Positions 9,024 through 17,251 of a stretch of 64,000 nt of DNA are shown here, in pieces. Origin of the DNA: Clostridia bacterium (GTDB lineage Bacteria; Bacillota; Clostridia; Acetivibrionales; STF1-152). The notes under the pieces are model-generated. The model ran no database searches. It saw only the letters and a program-made list of their open reading frames with translations, and was not told where the DNA came from. Positions within the stretch are counted from its first letter, which is position 1. Every line of letters begins with the position of its first letter. A program made the translations under genes and the position numbers. The DNA is taken from contig JANQLN010000060.1 of the NCBI GenBank assembly GCA_028280575.1, forward strand, positions 50,346 through 114,345, in the 5' to 3' direction.

Positions 9024-10415
9024 ATGAAAAAAGGAATATTGGAGAGGACCAAAACATTCATACTTATCTTTTTGGTGCTCACCAGTCTTATACAGGTAGG
9101 AATTCTGTGGGGTTATGAAAGCCACGGACTTCCTTTTAATTTTATTCAGATTTTACTGGCAAATTCTGCTAAAAAACAGGAGGATATTGACGAAGAGATG
9201 AGAAAAGCTTTTTTTACACCTTTTCGCATCTTGATATATGACGGGAATTATGAGGCATATCCTGTTTTATCTACCGGCAGCAACCATTTTTACGACCTTT
9301 GGAACGAAGCCCAGTATTATCTTAAGGAAGTGGCTTATTCAGATAATCTGGAGCGAATGGAAGTTGGAGAATGGGAGAATGCCTTAGATAATGAGTGCTA
9401 CATATTTGAGTTTAAAAATCCGCTGCAAGCCGAACTGGTAAAGTGGTTTCTTAATATCAGTGAAGACTTTGAAATGGACAGCATATACAAGATTGCACTT
9501 GTTCCCGGCAGTTTAAATACGGTTTACGTACTTGGCAAGAGCGGGCTTTATAAAGCAGAAGTACCCTTTAATATAGATTTTAAAGCTTCCAGGTATAAAA
9601 AGATCTATACGGCTGTGAAAAAAAAGGAAACAAATGAGGCTTACAGCCTTTTCATGGATGTACGTTTAAACAATTACATTAAAAACGACGTACTTGTCCA
9701 GATTAACAATACTGCCAGGATATATGCCCCTGTATCGGCAATGATTCCTGACCAGATCAAGAATGAAAAAACTGTTTTGCTTTCCGAAATATTACTGGGG
9801 GCGGATAGGAACAGCTATAATATTACACATTCGGCCGGCGGCTATATCGTATTTCAAAACAGGAGCAATATTTACAGGATATACCCTAAAGAGGGCCGGA
9901 TAGATTACAGATATACCAGAAAGTATTATGAAGATGAAAGGGGAAGCGTAAGCTCAGCGTTTAAAAATGCATACGGCTTTCTTACAAATATAAGAAATGA
10001 ACTGATAAAAAATGAACAGTTGTTTCTAAGTGAGGTAAAACAGAATTTATACTCTTATTCATTCATTTTTAATTATAAGCTGGACGAATATCCTTTTTAT
10101 TTTAATAACGTTTCCAATTACGAGAACGCAATAGAAATAAAGGCCAACAAAAATAGGGTGGTTGCATGCAGTTTTTTTGTCAGGAATCTTGTGCCTGACA
10201 TTTTTGGAGTATCTAAAAACTATAATATAAGCCATGCATTGTCATTATTTGACAGGATAGATGATTTAGCAAAAACAAAGGATAGCGGCATAATGGTTAC
10301 GGATATAATGGAAGGGTATGTAATGTATGAAAAAGAAGGCAGTGCTGAGCCTGCCTGGATATTGAGTACATACGGGGACACGTATGCAATAGAAATGCCG
10401 GAGGAAAATAATTAA
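9024..10415 (+). CDS. yycH: WalK regulator YycH
   Basis: Membrane-anchored protein that, in Bacillus-type systems, binds WalK together with YycI and modulates its activity. The ATG at 9024 is preferred over 9012 because GGAGG at 9014-9018 is correctly placed for it. A single N-terminal transmembrane helix (FILIFLVLTSLIQVGILW) precedes a long extracytoplasmic region; length is 463 residues. The assignment rests on this topology, the two-domain size and its position before yycI; sequence identity in this family is low. Its stop overlaps the yycI start by one base. Confidence 0.85.
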   Translation: MKKGILERTKTFILIFLVLTSLIQVGILWGYESHGLPFNFIQILLANSAKKQEDIDEEMRKAFFTPFRILIYDGNYEAYPVLSTGSNHFYDLWNEAQYYLKEVAYSDNLERMEVGEWENALDNECYIFEFKNPLQAELVKWFLNISEDFEMDSIYKIALVPGSLNTVYVLGKSGLYKAEVPFNIDFKASRYKKIYTAVKKKETNEAYSLFMDVRLNNYIKNDVLVQINNTARIYAPVSAMIPDQIKNEKTVLLSEILLGADRNSYNITHSAGGYIVFQNRSNIYRIYPKEGRIDYRYTRKYYEDERGSVSSAFKNAYGFLTNIRNELIKNEQLFLSEVKQNLYSYSFIFNYKLDEYPFYFNNVSNYENAIEIKANKNRVVACSFFVRNLVPDIFGVSKNYNISHALSLFDRIDDLAKTKDSGIMVTDIMEGYVMYEKEGSAEPAWILSTYGDTYAIEMPEENN

Positions 10416-11257
10416 TGGATTGGTCAAGGGCAAAAAATATATTTATTATAGTATTTTTATTACTGAATACATACCTTACGGTAAATATTATTTTGAATAG
10501 AAACAGTGGGGAGATCTCGTTAGAAACTCTTAAAAATGCGGTGGATATACTCAATCAAAGAGATGTATACCTGGATGATAATATGGTAATGCCTTCATAT
10601 AACAGGGAAACTCCCATGCTGGTGTTTGAAGATACAGGTATTGACAGGGAGAAAATAGCAAGTTTTTTAATGGGCTCTAATACAAACGGGTCCCAGCGCA
10701 TGGAACAAAATGGTAAAACATTGGAGTTTTTGCCCGATATGACATTGGAGTATGTCAATAAAAACCCTTCCGACTATCTTGAAGTAAAGGATAAAAAACA
10801 GGTTGAAAAGTATTTAAGAAAATTCATGTTAAAATTGGGCCTTCCTTCTAAAGATTTTGTTCTGGATGAGTTCAGCTCCGGCAACGAAAATGGAAAAGCC
10901 AGGTTTGTCTATATGTATGAAGGGTTTTCCGCATTTGATAATTATGTTGTGTTCGGTTTCAATACAAAGGGTATAGAAGTTATGAATCTCAGGCATTTAA
11001 ATGCAAACGGTTTTTCTGATAAAACCATGGGAATTATACCTGTACATTCTATTTTGATTAACAATATTGATAATTATGGTTTGACCAGCAAGGTAATAGA
11101 AAATATTGATTTTGGGTTTAAAAATGTGACACCCCGCTCTTATGAAGAAGGTGAAATTATGAAAATAGAAAGCCACAGCCCTGTATGGAGAATCAAATTT
11201 ACGGACAAAAATGAGCATTTCTTTTATTTAGCCGAAACCGGTGAAAGATTGTACTAG
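10415..11257 (+). CDS. yycI: WalK regulator YycI
   Basis: Partner of YycH in modulating WalK. The N-terminus MDWSRAKNIFIIVFLLLNTYL is highly characteristic of YycI (MDWS, then one membrane helix). It is followed by a periplasm-like region ending KNEHFFYLAETGERLY; 280 residues. Translation is coupled to yycH by the overlap TAATG. The stop codon TAG (11255-11257) lies inside the terminal repeat ACTAGTACC of a foldback element, so the last residues and the stop may have been supplied by that insertion. Confidence 0.9.
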   Translation: MDWSRAKNIFIIVFLLLNTYLTVNIILNRNSGEISLETLKNAVDILNQRDVYLDDNMVMPSYNRETPMLVFEDTGIDREKIASFLMGSNTNGSQRMEQNGKTLEFLPDMTLEYVNKNPSDYLEVKDKKQVEKYLRKFMLKLGLPSKDFVLDEFSSGNENGKARFVYMYEGFSAFDNYVVFGFNTKGIEVMNLRHLNANGFSDKTMGIIPVHSILINNIDNYGLTSKVIENIDFGFKNVTPRSYEEGEIMKIESHSPVWRIKFTDKNEHFFYLAETGERLY

Positions 11258-11469
11258 TACCTTGCGTCATCTAAAAGTATTGTTTTGCAACGGTCTGATT
11301 TTCGCAATACTTCGTTGTTGTCAATCGGAATCCGGCACTTACTTATTAAGTCTTTACTCTATCTTACAGATGCAAGCGAGTAAGTGCCGAATTCCTCAAT
11401 CCTCCGCCTCGTCTTGCAAAAATCATCCTCGTCGCAAATCCAATATTTTAAATGACGCAAGGTACTAGT
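11253..11469. mobile_element. 217-bp foldback (MITE-like) element
   Basis: The ends ACTAGTACCTTGCGTCAT (11253-11270) and ATGACGCAAGGTACTAGT (11452-11469) are exact inverted repeats. Inside, the arms remain imperfectly complementary almost to the middle (GGCACTTACTT / AAGCGAGTAAGTGCC), so the whole element can fold back. It has no transposase gene. It ends the yycI reading frame and abuts a recombinase remnant. No clear target duplication is visible. Confidence 0.75.
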
Positions 11470-11479
11470 GGTCTGACAC

Positions 11480-11616
11480 AGTCTAGTAGCGGCCACATCC
11501 GGAAACTTTTTCCCATTTATTGTTATATCAAGTTTTCTATTGGGGTAAACAATTATTTCTTCTACCATACTCTCTATTATTTTTTCAGTAATGGAATTAA
11601 TATTGTAATAATTCAA
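11480..11616 (-). pseudogene. C-terminal remnant of a large serine recombinase (probable)
   Basis: The minus-strand peptide NSITEKIIESMVEEIIVYPNRKLDITINGK resembles the extreme C-terminus of large serine recombinases, where a helix is followed by an I-x-V-Y-P-N/D strand. There is no catalytic domain, the frame has no upstream extension, and it runs on into the foldback element. Most likely a relic of an integrated element. The call rests on a short motif. Confidence 0.4.
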
Positions 11617-11713
11617 AATATTTAAATCTGAAATCTCATGAAATATTCAAAATAAAATTAACTTTAATAGCCTGCCAAAATTAAATAATCTGGCAATAAT
11701 TGTACATAAGGAA

Positions 11714-11755
11714 AGGGAAAGCTCAGGAACTTCAATTCCTAATAACGCTTTCCCT
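11714..11755. repeat. Stem-loop in mobile-element debris
   Basis: AGGGAAAGC (11714-11722) pairs exactly with GCTTTCCCT (11747-11755). An inner AGGAA/TTCCT pair is included. It is followed immediately by the zinc-ribbon remnant and may be the terminal repeat of a decayed element. Confidence 0.45.
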
Positions 11756-11760
11756 CATAA

Positions 11761-11970
11761 AACATCTGCCCAAAGTGTGGGAAAACCTATTCAAAGCTAC
11801 CTTGTTTTCTAGTCCCATATTACAGATATTCTTACGGCTTCATACTTGCATCCCTGTATTATTTATTTGTCCTTAAACTGCCTGCATGTAAAATTTCTTC
11901 TCTTTTTAGAGAGACTAACCCCGAATGCTATATCTCACTGCAGTCAGTTCTATTTTTCAAGAAAAGGTTT
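11761..11970 (+). pseudogene. Zinc-ribbon transposase-like remnant
   Basis: Read from 11761, the sequence encodes NICPKCGKTYSKLPCFLVPY, then a run ending in a stop. The CPxCGK motif followed by a L-P-x-F-L-x-P-Y stretch resembles the N-terminal ribbon domain (DUF6431-type) of some clostridial transposon proteins. No start codon or full-length frame remains. The rest of 11617-12030 shows nothing more I can interpret. Confidence 0.3.
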
Positions 11971-12030
11971 TTAAAAGATATTCATTCAATAAATATCTTT
12001 TTCGCACATTTCAAAGATTTCTACGCTAAG

Positions 12031-12753
12031 TTAGAAACCCATTTTCCCGTACTCATTAAGTGATGCTTCATATAATTGCCTTCCCCCGGGCAGATTCACA
12101 CTTTTAAATACCGTAGGCTTCAATCCCTTCTCTATAAGGTTCTCCACCAGCTGAGACGTAATTGTCCACATTATGAAAGCAGACGCAAGGCCTGATGCAG
12201 GACAGATTTTCGTGCCAATTTCTTCCACATTTAGCATGGCATCACCCACAGGCGCACAGTTGTCAATAACTACATCCGCCGCTTCGAATAAGCGTTTACC
12301 CGAAGAATGATCCGATTTAATGCCGGATGAATACTCTATTGAAGTTACTGCTATAAGCTTTACTCCAAGTTCTTTTGCACAAAGAGCAATGTCCACCACG
12401 GATTCACTTTTCCCGGAAACCGATCCCATAATAAGAATGTCGCCGCGAATAACATTAGACGAGCCAAGAATGTACTTTGCCAGTCCCTCCATTGAAAAGG
12501 GTTCTTTTTCCCTTTTAATTACAGGATCCTCCACATTGAAGCTGTAGTCCAGGCGTTTGAAAAGTGCAAGCCCCCCCGCTCTATCGACCAACTCATGGTT
12601 GATAATATGTCCGGTGTCAAGCAGGTGGACCGCGCCGCCTGCCATTACTGAATCGGCAATTATTGATGCTGCTTTTTTTATAGCATCGGCCTGTGTGTTC
12701 TTTATTTTGTTTAATAAATCATCGACCGCTTTAAAGTACATTTCCGTATACAA
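12031..12753 (-). CDS. SIS-domain sugar isomerase-like protein (UPF0309), copy 1
   Basis: 240 residues; the TTG start is supported by GGGAGGG 7 nt upstream, with an in-frame ATG four codons later as an alternative. SIS-domain proteins bind phosphosugars and act as isomerases, lyases or regulators. Visible: the helical N-terminus common to UPF0309 (YFKAVDDLLNKIKNTQADAI), then GDILIMGSVSGKSE, a typical SIS phosphate loop, and SSGKRLFEAADVVIDNC, also found in copy 2. It is last in the minus-strand island operon, 22 bp after copy 2. The phosphosugar substrate is unknown. Confidence 0.85.
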   Translation of the reverse strand: MYTEMYFKAVDDLLNKIKNTQADAIKKAASIIADSVMAGGAVHLLDTGHIINHELVDRAGGLALFKRLDYSFNVEDPVIKREKEPFSMEGLAKYILGSSNVIRGDILIMGSVSGKSESVVDIALCAKELGVKLIAVTSIEYSSGIKSDHSSGKRLFEAADVVIDNCAPVGDAMLNVEEIGTKICPASGLASAFIMWTITSQLVENLIEKGLKPTVFKSVNLPGGRQLYEASLNEYGKMGF

Positions 12754-12775
12754 ATTTGAACCCTCCCTTTATCAT

Positions 12776-13516
12776 TTACATATAAAAAATATTATCCTTG
12801 TACTCTGAAAGGATTTTCTTGTTATGCTCATCACCGCCGTCAACATTGGAGCTTATAAAGACCGGAGGTGTTATACCCATTTCTGTCAGCAGTTCAACCG
12901 CTTCAGCTGTAACAGCCGTAAGTATCGCAGCTCCGGAAACTGTGGAAGTAGGAGCAATTTTTTGATTCATCCCTTTTACATCAAGGGCTGAATCTCCATA
13001 ACACCCGCAATTGTCAAGTACCAAATCGGCTGCTTCAAACAATCTCTTCCCTGAAGGGTGCCTGGAGGACACTCCGATCGAATATTTTTTATTGGTAAGC
13101 GCAATTACCTTAGCACCCCGTTTCTTTGCTTCAATCGCTGTGTCTACAGGAACACTGTTTCTTCCCGATACCGAGTGCATAATTAAAATATCGCCATTAT
13201 TCAGCTTGCAGGATTCAGCTATTATAGCGCCATATCCGCCTAAACGCTCAATCCCGGTTGTCAATGTTATCGGTCTTGCATCAAGTATCATTCCCGGTAT
13301 CGTCACAGGATTTATAATGGCCAGCCCCCCTGTGCGATAGAAAAGGTCCTGCGTAATCAGTCCCGCATGATTGCATCCGAATGCAAAAATATTCTTCTTT
13401 GATGCAATAGCTTCAGCAATCATTTCAGCAGCCTTCCCTATGTTTTCCATCTGCTTTGCCTCGATCTCGTCAATTAATTTTCTTATTTCATCAAAATACT
13501 TTTTTCCCAATCTCAT
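12776..13516 (-). CDS. SIS-domain sugar isomerase-like protein (UPF0309), copy 2
   Basis: 246 residues; ATG with GGGAGG 9 nt upstream. It shares with copy 1 the segments GDILIMHSVSGRNS (SIS phosphate loop) and HPSGKRLFEAADLVLDNC, and carries FAFGCNHAGLITQDLFYRTGG near the N-terminus (read in parts). The start overlaps the sugar-kinase gene by 26 bp, indicating translational coupling, so the likely substrate is the sugar phosphate made by that kinase. The two adjacent paralogues have clearly diverged, suggesting different substrates or a heteromer. Confidence 0.87.
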   Translation of the reverse strand: MRLGKKYFDEIRKLIDEIEAKQMENIGKAAEMIAEAIASKKNIFAFGCNHAGLITQDLFYRTGGLAIINPVTIPGMILDARPITLTTGIERLGGYGAIIAESCKLNNGDILIMHSVSGRNSVPVDTAIEAKKRGAKVIALTNKKYSIGVSSRHPSGKRLFEAADLVLDNCGCYGDSALDVKGMNQKIAPTSTVSGAAILTAVTAEAVELLTEMGITPPVFISSNVDGGDEHNKKILSEYKDNIFYM

Positions 13517-14492
13517 TGGCTTTTTCCTCCCATTGCGTTTTGTAGGTGTAATCGCTGTATTCCTCCATCATACGGCATATCTGTTTGCTGTCAATAAAGT
13601 CCTGTGTTCTGAGACGCTCAATAACTACTCCTCCCACAACCGGCTCAAATAGAGGCATTTTTATTTTTATATCCGGTATTTCTGATGTGAGATACCCGCA
13701 AAAGCTTTCAAACATCAACCTGCTTCCCTTCCATGCTCCGCCTGCTATAGTAACCCCGTTTTCCTTTATTGCCTCATTCTTTTTTACCAGTGCCTCAACC
13801 TGCATACCCATCTGAATCCCGGCGTCGTTCATTATATTAATCGCAATATTATCACCTGAAGCTGCTGCTTTTGTGACAAGCGGGCAAATGGACGCAATTG
13901 TCGCCTGAGGTGAAGCCGAATTATAGACTATAGGTATAATCTCTCTAAGAAATCGCACTTTATACTTATCATAAATCAGTTTTGTTATTAAGGTTTCCGG
14001 GCCACACCCTTCATATTCCTTTACCACTGCCGCAATACCTTTACGCCCTATATAAAAACCACTTCCCTCATCTCCAATCAAGCTTCCCCATCCACCTGAA
14101 CAGTCACATGCGTCTCCATCCAGCGCGAACACTACAGATCCGGTACCTGAAAGGGCAATAACACCTTTACGGCTCTGTATTGCCCCGGGCAGACTTATCT
14201 CTCCTTCATTAAGGGCAATTACCTCCTGCACTTTTGCATAAGCACTCAACTTTCTCCTTAAAGCATCAGCTGAACCTACCATAGAAACATACAGACGGTT
14301 GATGTATACGGCTTTTAGTCCGTTAAAGCAATCTCTTATGCACATTTCAATATTATTTTCTATATTCTCCCGCTTCTCAAAACGCGGATTTACTCCTCCG
14401 CCGCTTCCTTTACCCAGTAATTTTAAATTATCATTGTAAAGCAGAGCAATTATTTTTGTCCCTCCGCCATCTACACTCATATAGTGTTCCAT
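13491..14492 (-). CDS. BadF/BadG/BcrA-family sugar kinase (N-acetylglucosamine kinase-like)
   Basis: 333 residues in the ASKHA fold. The phosphate-1 loop is MSVDGGGTKIIALL, the second is IALSGTGSVVFA, followed by GGWGSLIGDEGSGFYIG, a signature of the BadF/GlcNAc-kinase subfamily. It probably phosphorylates an N-acetylhexosamine or a related sugar in the cytosol. The 3' end overlaps the SIS gene and the gene lies 13 bp downstream of the DUF4838 gene, so it belongs to the same transcript. The precise sugar cannot be read from the sequence. Confidence 0.85.
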   Translation of the reverse strand: MEHYMSVDGGGTKIIALLYNDNLKLLGKGSGGGVNPRFEKRENIENNIEMCIRDCFNGLKAVYINRLYVSMVGSADALRRKLSAYAKVQEVIALNEGEISLPGAIQSRKGVIALSGTGSVVFALDGDACDCSGGWGSLIGDEGSGFYIGRKGIAAVVKEYEGCGPETLITKLIYDKYKVRFLREIIPIVYNSASPQATIASICPLVTKAAASGDNIAINIMNDAGIQMGMQVEALVKKNEAIKENGVTIAGGAWKGSRLMFESFCGYLTSEIPDIKIKMPLFEPVVGGVVIERLRTQDFIDSKQICRMMEEYSDYTYKTQWEEKANEIGKKVF

Positions 14493-14505
14493 ACCGAGTC
14501 ATCCT

Positions 14506-16236
14506 TTATTTGAAAAATCTCCTCCTGCCATCTGAAAAATCTCCATCAAGAATTTTTGATTTAGAATAATCCAGAGGTTTCAGCTCCCGTATCGCTGAAA
14601 TTTTATACCTATCCACTTCTCTAAAAAAATCTTCTACCAGTTCTTTATACCTGCAGGTATCTTTTTTCCCCAGGGCAAGTCTGGCAAACTTAACCGGCAG
14701 TCCTGCTCTTTTAACCCTTTCAAGGATTGTATCGTCGTCAGCCAGCAGCATCGCCAGTTCAAACAACCTTTCAGCCTTTGATACAGTTTCTTCCGTGAGG
14801 AAACGGCTTGTAGGTGGATCGTAAATGTTGAGATGAATGTTTTCCTTTTCTACTTTGTTTTGCAGCAAATCTATATATTCTCTTATCGGCGCTGCGGCCA
14901 TACCGTAATAACCTAATAGAAATTCATTCATTATAAGCCTTGTATCAAGGTCAGGATTCCATAACAGCTTTGCAAGCAAATAAGACCTGAGCTCCGCAAA
15001 CTCTCCTCCGCCTCCGTCCGTGTAATTGCCTTCCTCAAAAATGCCCCTGACATTATTGTTAATCAGAAATTTAATATTGCTCTTTAATACGCCCAGATTG
15101 GGGAATGGCATGATATAGTTCGCAAAGCTGGTAACATAATCCCACATGTACAACCTATCGCAAACCTTTGACCATGCTTTCAAATCATCAGCGAATTCCC
15201 TGTTAACATCACACGATTCCATGGGATGAGAAAAACAGCACTCAATACTGCAAAGCCTTATTATCACATTTTTTCTAGGCCGGATCGTCCCCGGCGGCTT
15301 TCTTGTAAACTGGTATGCAAGAGTATCTATTAGCTTATCCGGATATTCCGCTTCAATTTGCTCAGCAACCTTGTTGACAAAATTGAGAAAAGACCCGCTA
15401 TGGCTGCCTTCCTTCTCGTATAGCTCTCTACAGTTCTCACAGGTACACGGATTATAGCAGTCATTCTGCGAAACTGAAAATATGCGTGCTTCAGGATTAT
15501 TTTTTATCCAGCCCTTTACTTTACGCACCAAAATATCCAGAACATCCGGGTTTGTCAGGCAGAGCTGCGTATGCTCACTTATACGCTTTCCTCCTATCTC
15601 TGAAAAATACTCGGGATGCTTATCAAAATATTCTTTTACCGGAAGCAGATAATCAAAAGTATGAACAAACGGCTCAGCATATTTTATCTTCCCTCCGTGT
15701 TCATTCCGCAGTTTATGAAACATTCCGTTCAGTCTGTTCCTTGCAGACCAGTCCCCGTCAAAGGCTTCAAAATAAAACACTTCTCTGTATTCCAGCAGAG
15801 GAATATATTCTTGATTTGAAACACATACTTCCAGTCTGTTTCTTTTTGGTATCTGCGCAACCCGGGAGCTGAACCACCTGTACCCCATATAATTCTCAAT
15901 AAAATCATATACACCATATAATGTACCTCTCGGGTTTCCTCCGCAAATGGCAAGATAATTTCCTTCAGTCACTATAATATAGCCTTCGCCGCCAGGTACA
16001 GACATCCCTCTACCTCTGAACACCTTATTAAAATGTTTATTTTCCCCAATTAATATCTCGAACGGAGAAGCTTCCCGCTCATCGTGAAGAACCGGCAATA
16101 CTGCTCCGGACACCTGCTGGATAGCTACCTGCAGCTCTTCGGCGGCATGAATTTCCGGCAAATCCGGCTTTTCACCGATAATAATCCTCCACTTGGTATT
16201 GCCATCCTGTACCAAAAGCAATTTTTCACATTTCAT
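14506..16236 (-). CDS. DUF4838-domain protein, predicted glycan-processing enzyme
   Basis: 576 residues from the ATG at 16236, which is preceded by GAGGGG. The N-terminal ~130 residues resemble the alpha-glucuronidase/hexosaminidase N-domain (HAAEELQVAIQQVSGAVLPV; GTLYGVYDFIENYMGYRWF). The central part is DUF4838, a (beta/alpha)8-like region with FSVSQNDCYNPCTCENCREL, where four Cys could bind a metal. There is no signal peptide, so it acts on imported oligosaccharides. The neighbouring mannosidase, kinase and lyase genes support a role in glycan breakdown; its activity is not established. Confidence 0.82.
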   Translation of the reverse strand: MKCEKLLLVQDGNTKWRIIIGEKPDLPEIHAAEELQVAIQQVSGAVLPVLHDEREASPFEILIGENKHFNKVFRGRGMSVPGGEGYIIVTEGNYLAICGGNPRGTLYGVYDFIENYMGYRWFSSRVAQIPKRNRLEVCVSNQEYIPLLEYREVFYFEAFDGDWSARNRLNGMFHKLRNEHGGKIKYAEPFVHTFDYLLPVKEYFDKHPEYFSEIGGKRISEHTQLCLTNPDVLDILVRKVKGWIKNNPEARIFSVSQNDCYNPCTCENCRELYEKEGSHSGSFLNFVNKVAEQIEAEYPDKLIDTLAYQFTRKPPGTIRPRKNVIIRLCSIECCFSHPMESCDVNREFADDLKAWSKVCDRLYMWDYVTSFANYIMPFPNLGVLKSNIKFLINNNVRGIFEEGNYTDGGGGEFAELRSYLLAKLLWNPDLDTRLIMNEFLLGYYGMAAAPIREYIDLLQNKVEKENIHLNIYDPPTSRFLTEETVSKAERLFELAMLLADDDTILERVKRAGLPVKFARLALGKKDTCRYKELVEDFFREVDRYKISAIRELKPLDYSKSKILDGDFSDGRRRFFK

Positions 16237-16361
16237 AATTAAGCCCCTCACTTCCGCAGATAACCAACACTAAGCCTTAAAATAACCGCTGATAAAAACG
16301 CCTGGCCTTTAAGACAATTTTATCACTGGATAAATTCAAGTGCAGAGCCGGATATCTATAA

Positions 16362-17246
16362 TTATCTGATAAACTCCAAATCCAGTAATATTTCCTTTAT
16401 TTCCTCTATTTCTTCGGGCGTTTTCTCAAGTATTGGTCTCCTTGCCTTTCCAACCTTTCTTCCCATCAGGTTCAATACAGTTTTAATTTGTCCTGGGAAA
16501 TGCTGTCCTTCTACCATTTTCCACACAGGCAGTATCCGCTTGTGTATTTCACGAGCTGTTTCAAGGTCATTTTCCTTAACAGCCTTCCACTGTTTCACAC
16601 ATAACTGCGGAAATATTGTAAGTACTGCCGAAATAGCTCCACATGTCCCAAGCAGATACGAAAGGAAGAGAAGGTCATCCTGAGCGCTGAAGACCTTCGT
16701 TTTGTCTCCGCATAGCCGGACCATGTCATTCAAGCTGTGCATGGTTCCATAGCTTTGCTTTATACCGATAACCATATCCAGCTCGCTCAGCCTGCTCATA
16801 ACTTCCGGTGTAATAGGATTATTTGCAATAACGTTATATACTATTACCGGCAGACCAACCTCATCCGATACTTCTTTATAAAAGCAGTAGTTGCCCTTAT
16901 CTGTAGTCCCATAATAATGGGTAGGAGTAACCATAAGAGCATCCGCCCCCGCATTTTTTACAGCCAACCCCGTCCGTACTGCATCCCTGGTAGAATTTCT
17001 GATAACTCCGCAAATAACCGGAAGACCACGGTAATTTTCACGCTTTACTATCTTTATTCCTCTCGCCAGCTCATCGTCCGACAAAACCGCTCCTTCACCT
17101 GTGCTCCCGCCAAAGGCAAAACCATCCACTCCCACGCTGCTTAAAAGCTGTATTTCTTCAGCCAGCAACTTCTCATTAATTTCTTCGCCGTCATCAAAAG
17201 GAGTTACAACAGGCGGTATAATCCCTTTAATATCAATCTGTCCCAT
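16362..17246 (-). CDS. DapA/NanA-superfamily lyase, copy 1
   Basis: Class I pyruvate-dependent aldolase/lyase, 294 residues. The Schiff-base Lys163 is in IGIKQSYG, Tyr137 in VIVYNV, and GSTGE (47-51) is the carboxylate loop. The segment after the active Tyr (YNVIANNP) lacks the Arg that true dihydrodipicolinate synthases use (YNxPxRT), so lysine biosynthesis is unlikely. A sialate, KDG-type or other 2-keto acid lyase role fits the glycan island. It is 5 bp from the mannosidase gene upstream in the operon. Confidence 0.88.
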   Translation of the reverse strand: MGQIDIKGIIPPVVTPFDDGEEINEKLLAEEIQLLSSVGVDGFAFGGSTGEGAVLSDDELARGIKIVKRENYRGLPVICGVIRNSTRDAVRTGLAVKNAGADALMVTPTHYYGTTDKGNYCFYKEVSDEVGLPVIVYNVIANNPITPEVMSRLSELDMVIGIKQSYGTMHSLNDMVRLCGDKTKVFSAQDDLLFLSYLLGTCGAISAVLTIFPQLCVKQWKAVKENDLETAREIHKRILPVWKMVEGQHFPGQIKTVLNLMGRKVGKARRPILEKTPEEIEEIKEILLDLEFIR

Positions 17247-17251
17247 ATTTT

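Noticed and set aside
11241..11468. 75-residue + strand frame after yycI
   Set aside because: It lies inside the foldback element and the sequence is low in coding character.
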